Part shown: piece after piece, positions 1 to 5,288 of the stretch
Numbering within the stretch: position 1 is the stretch's first letter
Layout of the letters: each line of letters starts with the position of its first letter
Source of the DNA: Lachnospiraceae bacterium
Lineage (GTDB): Bacteria; Bacillota; Clostridia; Lachnospirales; Lachnospiraceae
Direction of reading: 5' to 3'
NCBI GenBank assembly: GCA_003519685.1
Contig: DOWG01000026.1
Location: forward strand, 35,733-41,020
Length of the DNA: 5,288 nucleotides
Program-made: the position numbers and the translations under genes
Notes under the pieces: model-generated
Database searches by the model: none
Seen by the model: the letters and a program-made list of their open reading frames with translations, nothing else
Told to the model about the DNA's origin: nothing

Positions 1-69
1 ATGGTATACATATCGGGTGTGAACAGTAACAATGCAACAACGGCAATAACCCTAGTAGCGTGTAAAAGC

Positions 70-98
70 TTGCGTGCGAGTTTCTGCCATAGTATAAT
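70..98 (+). promoter_or_regulatory. Predicted sigma-A promoter for the regulator-kinase operon
   Basis: A perfect -10 hexamer TATAAT lies at 93-98. Exactly 17 bp upstream is a weak -35 candidate, TTGCGT (70-75), matching three of six consensus positions. Transcription would begin near 105, leaving a leader of about 27 nt before the regulator ATG at 132. No copy of the TGACA-N4-TGTCA palindrome found upstream of the ATPase gene is visible in 1-131. This suggests basal rather than autoinduced expression of the two-component genes. The rest of 1-69 shows no gene, terminator or repeat that I can support. Confidence 0.55.
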
Positions 99-131
99 GA
101 TTTCATGTATTATTGAGAAAGCAGTGAGAGG

Positions 132-836
132 ATGAATGGATCGGATATGAATACAGAGAAAAAGAAGCTCCTGCTTGTGGAGGATGATACCGCCATTGCC
201 ATGGGGCTGGAATATTCCCTGCAGCAGGAAAATTATGAAGTAACCACCTGCGGCAGTGCCGCTTCAGCCATGGCAAGGATTTCCTCGGAGAAATATGACA
301 TTGCACTTCTGGATGTCTCATTGCCGGATGGGAACGGTTTTGATATCTGCAAGAAGCTGAAAATCCAAGGGGATACCCCGGTCATCTTTCTGACTGCCAG
401 GGATGATGAGGGAAGTGTGGTCCTGGGACTGGATATCGGCGCCGATGATTATATCACAAAGCCATTTCGGATTCGGGAGCTGCAATCCCGTATCCGCAGT
501 GTCCTTCGCCGGTCAGTAAAAACGACAGGTGGGGATGTCCTGCTGCAGTATGGGAATGTGACGGTGAATGTATCGGAGGGCAAAGTGAAGAAAAACGGAA
601 GCGATGTCTTCCTGACGGCACTGGAATTCAGGCTTTTCCTGACGCTGATTAATAATGAAGGACGTATTGTTACAAGAAATCAGCTGCTGGAAAGCATCTG
701 GGATGTGTCTGGAGATTTTGTAAATGACAATACTTTAACGGTATATATAAAAAGACTTCGGGAGAAGATTGAAGATGATCCGCAGAATCCTGCCATTATT
801 AAAACTGTCCGCGGATTAGGTTACCAGCTGTCCTGA
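132..836 (+). CDS. OmpR/PhoB-family response regulator (BceR-like)
   Basis: DNA-binding response regulator of 234 residues, a usual length for the OmpR family. An N-terminal receiver domain spans about residues 11-128. It has the acidic pair Asp18/Asp19, the phospho-acceptor Asp61 (LLDVSLPDGNG), Thr88 (FLTARDD) and Lys110 (ITKPF), so all the phosphorylation residues are present. A C-terminal winged-helix Trans_reg_C domain covers about 140-234 and includes LTALEFRLF, the recognition-helix region NTLTVYIKRLREKI and the closing TVRGLGYQL. The likely partner is the kinase 56 bp downstream, and the likely target is the palindrome at 1930-1943 before the ABC genes (inference). The start is uncertain. 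GAGAGG (126-131) abuts the ATG at 132, too close for a normal Shine-Dalgarno. In-frame Met6 (147) would place it about 15 nt away, which is too far, but would give an N-terminus (MNTEKKKLLLVEDD) more like relatives. The gene ends with tandem stops TGA-TAA. Family assignment is firm; the BceR-like label rests on context. Confidence 0.95.
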   Translation: MNGSDMNTEKKKLLLVEDDTAIAMGLEYSLQQENYEVTTCGSAASAMARISSEKYDIALLDVSLPDGNGFDICKKLKIQGDTPVIFLTARDDEGSVVLGLDIGADDYITKPFRIRELQSRIRSVLRRSVKTTGGDVLLQYGNVTVNVSEGKVKKNGSDVFLTALEFRLFLTLINNEGRIVTRNQLLESIWDVSGDFVNDNTLTVYIKRLREKIEDDPQNPAIIKTVRGLGYQLS

Positions 837-892
837 TAAAGCGGCAAAAAACAGACAGTATGATAAGGCGATAAGAAAGGCAAACCTACGAT

Positions 893-1897
893 ATGTTCCT
901 GATGCGAAATAAAGAAATTAAAGATATGGCAATACAAACACTGATTGCTTCCGCCGTATTGGTGCTCCTTGGTTTTCTGATCGGTGTATGGACCGGGATC
1001 CTGATTTTGATTACGGTCCTATTGCTATGCACTATTTTCTATGTAAATACAAAAAGAAGGTACAGACAGATTGCGAAGCTGGCAGATTATTTAAAAAGGA
1101 TCAGTAACGGGGAGCATTCCTTAGATATCCGGAACAATGCAGAAGGGGAGTTAAGCATCTTAAAAAGTGAAATCTATAAGGTGACATTAATGCTGTCCGA
1201 ATATAATGAGCAGCTGAAAAGTGAGAAATATCTCCTGGCGAATCAGATGGCGGATATTTCACATCAGCTGAAGACTCCGCTGACCTCTATGATGGTTATG
1301 GTGGATCTATTAAAAGAGGATAATCTTACCCAGGAGAAACGGCAGGAATTTACCTCCCAGATCTATATGCAGCTGGAGCGAATCGAGTGGCTGGTTTCCT
1401 CCCTTCTTAAGATGTCCAAGCTGGATGCCGGTGTGGTTCGTATGAGGCAGGAGAAAATACCGGCCCATAGATTAATTGAAAATGCTTTACAGCCTCTACT
1501 CATCCCGATGGAGCTCAAGGATATTTCCTACGCGGTAGATAGAAAGGACGAGGTCATTCTATGTGATATCAAATGGACGACGGAGGCGCTCATTAATATC
1601 CTTAAAAACTGTATTGAGCATACACCGAAGGGCGGGCATATACAGATAGAAGTGAAGGATAATCCGCTCTATTCGGAAATTATTATTACCGATAACGGAG
1701 CCGGGATCAGCAAGGAGGATCTGCCTCATATCTTTACAAGATTCTATAAAGGAAAGAATTCTTCATCGGATAGCGTGGGAATTGGACTTGCGATGTCTTA
1801 CAGCATCCTGCGCCGCCAGCAGGGGGATATCCGGGTGAACAGTAAGATTGGACAAGGAAGCTCTTTTGCCATTCATCTATATAAATCGGTTATGTGA
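893..1897 (+). CDS. Intramembrane-sensing sensor histidine kinase (BceS-like)
   Basis: Membrane histidine kinase of 334 residues. Two N-terminal hydrophobic helices (about 12-31 and 34-51) are separated by only a few residues, so there is essentially no extracellular sensor domain. This is the hallmark of intramembrane-sensing kinases, which in Bce systems take their signal from a partner ABC transporter. A charged, HAMP-like or coiled linker (about 55-112) leads to the HisKA dimerisation domain, with phospho-acceptor His124 in DISHQLKTPLTS. The HATPase_c domain is complete: N box NILKN (235-239), G1 DNGAG (267-271), F box FTRFY (281-285) and G2 GIGL (296-299). The residue after His124 is Gln, where many kinases have Glu or Asp. 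The ATG at 893 is preceded by AAGAAAGG (873-880), a plausible though slightly distant ribosome site. Met4 (902) is an alternative start without a better one. It is probably cotranscribed with the regulator, which it would phosphorylate at Asp61. Confidence 0.94.
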   Translation: MFLMRNKEIKDMAIQTLIASAVLVLLGFLIGVWTGILILITVLLLCTIFYVNTKRRYRQIAKLADYLKRISNGEHSLDIRNNAEGELSILKSEIYKVTLMLSEYNEQLKSEKYLLANQMADISHQLKTPLTSMMVMVDLLKEDNLTQEKRQEFTSQIYMQLERIEWLVSSLLKMSKLDAGVVRMRQEKIPAHRLIENALQPLLIPMELKDISYAVDRKDEVILCDIKWTTEALINILKNCIEHTPKGGHIQIEVKDNPLYSEIIITDNGAGISKEDLPHIFTRFYKGKNSSSDSVGIGLAMSYSILRRQQGDIRVNSKIGQGSSFAIHLYKSVM

Positions 1898-1929
1898 CGT
1901 GACCGGACTTTCCGAAGAAGCTGCTTAAG

Positions 1930-1943
1930 TGACAATATTGTCA
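1930..1943. promoter_or_regulatory. Perfect 14-bp palindromic operator, probable regulator binding site
   Basis: TGACAATATTGTCA is a perfect inverted repeat (TGACA, four-base centre ATAT, TGTCA). It fits the TNACA-N4-TGTNA type of motif that I recall for BceR-like regulators in Firmicutes. It ends 17 bp upstream of the -35 of the ATPase-permease promoter, the right side for an activator of the OmpR family. In RNA reading through from the kinase gene it could also fold into a short stem followed by four U residues. The stem is weak and AT-rich, so I favour an operator over a terminator. Assignment to the regulator at 132-836 is inferred from proximity and motif type. Confidence 0.7.
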
Positions 1944-1952
1944 TTTTAAAAG

Positions 1953-1966
1953 TCACCGCATTGTCA
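1953..1966. promoter_or_regulatory. Degenerate second operator copy overlapping the -35
   Basis: TCACCGCATTGTCA matches the upstream palindrome at 10 of 14 positions. Its right half ATTGTCA is identical, while its left half is degenerate. Centre-to-centre distance to the first site is 23 bp, about two helical turns, so two regulator dimers could sit on the same DNA face. Its last six bases are also the -35 hexamer TTGTCA. It may be a low-affinity secondary site, as I recall being reported for Bce promoters in Bacillus. It could instead reflect only the resemblance between the half-site and a -35 element. Confidence 0.4.
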
Positions 1967-1989
1967 CCATGGTAGGATAAAATTATCAT
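1961..1989 (+). promoter_or_regulatory. Predicted sigma-A promoter of the ABC transporter operon
   Basis: The -35 hexamer TTGTCA (1961-1966, five of six consensus bases) and -10 hexamer TATCAT (1984-1989, five of six) are separated by exactly 17 bp. Transcription would start near 1996, giving a leader of about 25 nt. The leader contains GAAAGG (2002-2007) and AAGG (2010-2013), the latter 7 nt before the ATPase ATG at 2021. With operator-like sites upstream and overlapping the -35, this is most likely the regulated promoter of the locus. A small inverted repeat GATAA-AA-TTATC (1976-1987) overlaps the -10 region. Confidence 0.65.
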
Positions 1990-2020
1990 ATCAACTTTGG
2001 TGAAAGGTTAAGGTACATGT

Positions 2021-2704
2021 ATGGAAATATTAAGAGTAGAAAATTTAACAAAGGTATACGGAAAAGGCGATACTGCGGTCACCGCATTGGATCATGTCTC
2101 TTTCTCCGTTGAAAAAGGAGAGTTTATCGCAGTGATCGGGCCTTCCGGCTCTGGTAAATCGACCCTGCTTCATATGCTTGGCGGGGTAGACCGTCCCACC
2201 TCGGGAAAGGTACTAATCGACGGTACGGATATCTATCAGCTGGATGAATCCCAACTGGCAATCTTTCGGCGGAGGCAGATCGGACTAATTTATCAGTTCT
2301 ACAACTTGATTCCGGTTCTTGATGTGGAGGAGAATATCACACTGCCCCTGCTGCTGGACGGAAGGAAGGTGGATCAGCAGAATCTGGAGGAGCTTTTAAC
2401 GATATTAGGCGTGAAGGAGCGGGTAGATCATCTGCCCAATCAGCTATCGGGAGGACAGCAGCAGAGAGTCTCCATCGGGCGTGCCCTGATCAATAATCCG
2501 GCAATCGTATTGGCCGATGAGCCGACGGGGAATCTTGACAGTAAGAATAGTGATGAAATCATCAACCTCTTAAAATTATATAACAAAAAGTATAATCAGA
2601 CACTTATTGTTATTACCCATGATGAAAAGATAGCCTTGCAGGCGAATCGGATCATCAGTATCGAGGATGGTAAAATTGCTAAGGATGAGGTGATTAGGGA
2701 ATGA
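2021..2704 (+). CDS. ABC transporter ATP-binding protein (MacB/LolD/BceA class)
   Basis: Cytoplasmic ATPase of 227 residues, a normal single-domain length for this class, which energises FtsX-type permeases. All nucleotide-binding motifs are intact: Walker A GPSGSGKST (40-48), Q-loop Gln92 in YQFYNLIP, signature LSGGQ (142-146), Walker B IVLADE (162-167, catalytic Glu167), D-loop NLDS (171-174) and switch His200 in ITHD. The VTALDHVSF segment before Walker A and the YQFYNLIP Q-loop are typical of the MacB/LolD/BceA group, whose members act in mechanotransmission, lipoprotein release or peptide resistance. AAGG 7 nt before the ATG supports the start. The gene has its own predicted regulated promoter and overlaps the permease gene by 4 bp (ATGA), implying coupled translation and a fixed partnership. 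The substrate cannot be deduced from the ATPase alone. Confidence 0.96.
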   Translation: MEILRVENLTKVYGKGDTAVTALDHVSFSVEKGEFIAVIGPSGSGKSTLLHMLGGVDRPTSGKVLIDGTDIYQLDESQLAIFRRRQIGLIYQFYNLIPVLDVEENITLPLLLDGRKVDQQNLEELLTILGVKERVDHLPNQLSGGQQQRVSIGRALINNPAIVLADEPTGNLDSKNSDEIINLLKLYNKKYNQTLIVITHDEKIALQANRIISIEDGKIAKDEVIRE

Positions 2705-5288
2705 ATATTATGAACAAAATCACCTTAAAAAGCTTACGAAAGAACAGGACACGAACGATTGTTACGATTATCGGCGTCATTCTATCGGCCGCCATGATTA
2801 CAGCAGTTACGACGTTCATATCCAGTATGCAGGCTTATATGCTGAATTTTACCGTTGAGCGGGAGGGTGATTGGCACGGAGTCATTCAGAATGCCGCTCT
2901 GTCCGACTATCAGCAGCTTCAAAGTGAGAAGGATTTAGAGGATGTCGTAATGGTGAAGAGCGGCGGCTTTGCCTATCTTCCGGAGAGCAAGAATGAATAT
3001 AAGCCCTATCTGCGTGTCCTGGAAGTGCAGGAGCAGGCGTTTGCACATTTGCCGATACGGCTTATGGAGGGCAGACTGCCACAGAATGAGAATGAGGTCG
3101 TTGTATCCGATCACATCAATACCAACGGCGGTGTGGAATATAAAATCGGGGATACTTTGATATTACAATTAGGGCAGCGGGTGTTCGAAGACGGTACTCC
3201 AATTCTTGAAAATGCCGAGTACTCTCTGCCGGAGGATGGGAATCCAGAGAAGCTCGATATTACAGAGGAAAGAACATTTACGGTGGTTGGTATTTGCAAA
3301 CGTACCAACTATCAGCTGGAGGAATATACGAATCCGGGTTACTCTGTATTTACAAAATTAAATATGGGGGATGTTCAGGGGAAAAACCCCATAAGTATTT
3401 ATTTTAAAGCAAAGCATCCAAAAGATATCTATCAAATTATGGAAAGGATTAGCAATGTGCGCGGCGGCATCAAATACAGCTATAATTCGGAGCTGCTCCG
3501 CTATATGGGAATCAGTAATAACAGCGGTTTTAATGCGGTTCTATACAGCCTGGCTGCGATTCTTATTTCCTTGATCATCGCGGGATCTGTTTCGCTGATT
3601 TATAATTCCTTCGCTATTTCCGTCAGTGAAAGAAAAAAGCAGTTTGGACTATTGTCCAGCGTAGGTGCTACCGGAAAGCAGAGAATGAATACAGTAATCT
3701 GTGAATCCCTGATGATCGCCGTGATTGGAATTCCGATCGGAGTGCTTTCCGGTATCGCCGGGATCGGAGTAACTTTTTATGTACTTAGGGAACCTCTGCA
3801 CAGTATCTTTTCCTATGAATCCTCCTCCGCCGAATTATCCCTGGCGGTTTCGGCTCCGGCAATCGTTGCGGCAGTCATCATTTCCTTGGTTACGATCCTC
3901 CTATCGGTCTATGTACCGGCAAGGCGGAGCAGAAGAGTGTCTGCTATGGATGCCATAAGACAGACCAGTGACATTAAATTATCTGCAAAGCAGGTTAAAA
4001 CGCGGAAGATCATCCGAAAACTGTTTGGGATGGAAGGGGATCTTGCCTTAAAGAACTTTAAAAGAAACCGCAAACGCTATCGGACAACGGTAATTTCCTT
4101 ATTCATCAGTATCGTTTTGTTTGTTGCGGCATCCTCCTTTGCGATGTATCTTAAGGATAGTGTTACGGATGTTTATGAGGAAACGGAGTATGATATCACC
4201 TATACGATCTATGATAAAGATCCGGATATCGAAAGCAACCGAAGGAAAGCATATCAGGACATTCTTGCTCTTGACGGAATCAAGCAGGGCTCGATGGTGG
4301 ATAAACTGTATGGGACGGTAGAACTGACAAAGGATTTTGTGGAAAATGATTATTATAACAGGATGAAAGAGCAGAACAATTTAATGGAGGATGGGAAGGT
4401 TTCAATCACGGTATCGATTTGCAGTGTCGACCATGCCGCCTTTACGGATTATGTGAATAAACTGGGACTTTCCATCGAACAATTTACGAATCCCAAATCA
4501 CCGGCAGGAATATTAATCGATAAGCAGCATTACTACAGCACTACGGAACAGAAATATCAAAACAAAAATGTTTTCAAGGATAAAACGATACAAAGCCTGC
4601 CGATTACCTTCAGTATGAAGGAAGATAAAGAAGAGACGATCAATGTTTCCATCGGCGCATTTGCAGACACCGCACCGTTTGGTGTGGATAACTCTTCCCA
4701 GGGAAATTACCTGACGTTGATTATCGATGAGCAAAGCAGGGAAGCTTATGCCGACATGGAGGATCAATGGCAGTATAATATGTATTTCTCCGCGAAGGAT
4801 CCGGAGCAGGCGGTAGAAAATATGAAGGAGATCCTGGTAAAGGCCAAAATGCCTTATACGAACCTGTATAATCTGACAGAGGCTTTGCAGGAGAACCGCA
4901 ATGTAATCATGGTGATCTCCGTATTTTCCTATGGCTTTATTGTACTGATATCACTCATTACGATAGCAAATGTCTTTAACACGATATCGACGAATGTGAA
5001 TTTAAGACGGCGGGAATTTGCAATGTTAAAATCCGTAGGAATGACACAGCATGGTTTTAATAAAATGCTTAATTTTGAATGTATCTTTTATGGATTGAAG
5101 GCATTACTCTATGGGCTGCCGGTATCCGTGGGAATTACCTATCTGATCTACAAAAGTGTTAATCGTGGAGTCGAGATGCCGTTCTACCTTCCGGTTCCAA
5201 GCATGGTTATCAGTTCTCTCAGTGTATTCCTTGTCGTATTTGTCAGCATGCTGTATTCGATGAGTAAGATACGCAATGAAAATATACT
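2701..5288 (+). CDS. FtsX-type ABC permease with two extracellular domains, truncated at the window edge
   Basis: The frame stays open from the ATG at 2701 to the last base (862 codons plus two bases). The true stop lies outside, probably only a few codons on, because the sequence has passed the last helix. Hydrophobic segments lie at about residues 20-40, 280-301, 336-358, 381-405, 463-483, 734-758, 796-819 and 834-853: eight predicted helices as 4+4. Large soluble domains lie at about 41-279 and 484-733 and should be extracellular. Each half has an FtsX domain with a charged coupling segment: RKKQFGLLSSVGATGKQ (311-327) and RRREFAMLKSVGMTQ (769-783). The two halves begin alike, with LKSLRKNRTR (9-18) and LKNFKRNRKR (450-459). 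GAGGTGA (2687-2693) is 7 nt before the ATG; Met4 (2710) is a possible alternative, with AGGGA 9 nt upstream. It should pair with the upstream ATPase and probably also signal to the kinase (inference). BceB has ten helices and one extracellular domain, so this is a different subfamily. Confidence 0.93.
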   Translation, partial: MNIMNKITLKSLRKNRTRTIVTIIGVILSAAMITAVTTFISSMQAYMLNFTVEREGDWHGVIQNAALSDYQQLQSEKDLEDVVMVKSGGFAYLPESKNEYKPYLRVLEVQEQAFAHLPIRLMEGRLPQNENEVVVSDHINTNGGVEYKIGDTLILQLGQRVFEDGTPILENAEYSLPEDGNPEKLDITEERTFTVVGICKRTNYQLEEYTNPGYSVFTKLNMGDVQGKNPISIYFKAKHPKDIYQIMERISNVRGGIKYSYNSELLRYMGISNNSGFNAVLYSLAAILISLIIAGSVSLIYNSFAISVSERKKQFGLLSSVGATGKQRMNTVICESLMIAVIGIPIGVLSGIAGIGVTFYVLREPLHSIFSYESSSAELSLAVSAPAIVAAVIISLVTILLSVYVPARRSRRVSAMDAIRQTSDIKLSAKQVKTRKIIRKLFGMEGDLALKNFKRNRKRYRTTVISLFISIVLFVAASSFAMYLKDSVTDVYEETEYDITYTIYDKDPDIESNRRKAYQDILALDGIKQGSMVDKLYGTVELTKDFVENDYYNRMKEQNNLMEDGKVSITVSICSVDHAAFTDYVNKLGLSIEQFTNPKSPAGILIDKQHYYSTTEQKYQNKNVFKDKTIQSLPITFSMKEDKEETINVSIGAFADTAPFGVDNSSQGNYLTLIIDEQSREAYADMEDQWQYNMYFSAKDPEQAVENMKEILVKAKMPYTNLYNLTEALQENRNVIMVISVFSYGFIVLISLITIANVFNTISTNVNLRRREFAMLKSVGMTQHGFNKMLNFECIFYGLKALLYGLPVSVGITYLIYKSVNRGVEMPFYLPVPSMVISSLSVFLVVFVSMLYSMSKIRNENI

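Noticed and set aside
1..135. Open frame of 44 codons from an ATG at base 1 to the TGA at 133-135
   Set aside because: It spans the predicted promoter, overlaps the regulator start, has no visible ribosome site within the window and no recognisable motif. An open stretch this short is expected by chance, although the tail of an upstream gene cannot be fully excluded.
103..321. Minus-strand open frame of 72 codons opposite the regulator start
   Set aside because: It lies mostly opposite the highly conserved receiver domain, has no recognisable domain and is best explained as a shadow of the real gene.
1926..1950. Rho-independent terminator after the kinase gene
   Set aside because: The stem is short and AT-rich with a tiny loop, and only four T residues follow before TAAA. 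The perfect symmetry and position relative to the promoter favour an operator.
1952..2089. Exact 12-base repeat GTCACCGCATTG at 1952-1963 and 2078-2089
   Set aside because: The second copy encodes the common VTAL segment of the ATPase, and about one 12-base repeat is expected by chance in a window of this size.
2969..3308. Short open frames on both strands inside the permease (2969-3160 plus, 3111-3308 minus)
   Set aside because: They sit inside the first extracellular domain of an uninterrupted permease frame and have Arg-rich or low-information translations typical of shadow frames.
4121..4767. Open frames 4121-4321 (plus) and 4513-4767 (minus) inside the permease
   Set aside because: Both overlap the second half of the continuous permease frame and show no domain or ribosome site of their own.

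Overview
The window carries one compact signalling-and-transport locus, all on the plus strand. It encodes an OmpR-family response regulator, a short intramembrane-sensing histidine kinase, an ABC ATPase of the MacB/LolD/BceA class, and a large FtsX-type ABC permease that runs off the right edge. The layout is that of the Bce-type (peptide-antibiotic sensing and resistance) modules of Firmicutes. Moderate G+C, Shine-Dalgarno-rich starts, a short kinase with two membrane helices and almost no extracellular loop, and the general look of the proteins point to a low-to-mid G+C Firmicute. A Clostridia/Lachnospiraceae-like host is my best guess, by inference only.

Layout: bases 1-131 hold no convincing gene but contain a sigma-A-type promoter (perfect TATAAT at 93-98). 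The regulator (132-836) and kinase (893-1897) follow, with a 56-bp gap and no visible terminator between them. A 123-bp intergenic region (1898-2020) holds the most informative non-coding signal. It has a perfect 14-bp palindrome TGACAATATTGTCA (1930-1943), which fits the TNACA-N4-TGTNA type of site described for BceR-like regulators. A degenerate second copy lies 23 bp downstream and overlaps the -35 of a good promoter (TTGTCA, 17-bp spacer, TATCAT). The ATPase (2021-2704) and permease (2701 to beyond 5288) follow, joined by a 4-bp ATGA overlap.

Inferred working model: the kinase has no extracellular sensor domain, so it probably reads the state of the ABC transporter. It would phosphorylate Asp61 of the regulator, which would bind the palindrome and switch on the ATPase-permease operon, while the regulator-kinase pair is expressed from its own promoter. 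The transporter would then protect the cell envelope from a peptide or other envelope-active compound; the substrate cannot be read from the sequence.

The main departure from the textbook Bce module is the permease. It looks like two tandem 4-helix FtsX halves, each with its own large extracellular domain (about 235-250 residues). BceB instead has ten helices and one extracellular domain. I see no RNA genes, mobile elements, CRISPR arrays or clear rho-independent terminators. This is a recognisable family of system with an interesting variant architecture, not a wholly unknown one.
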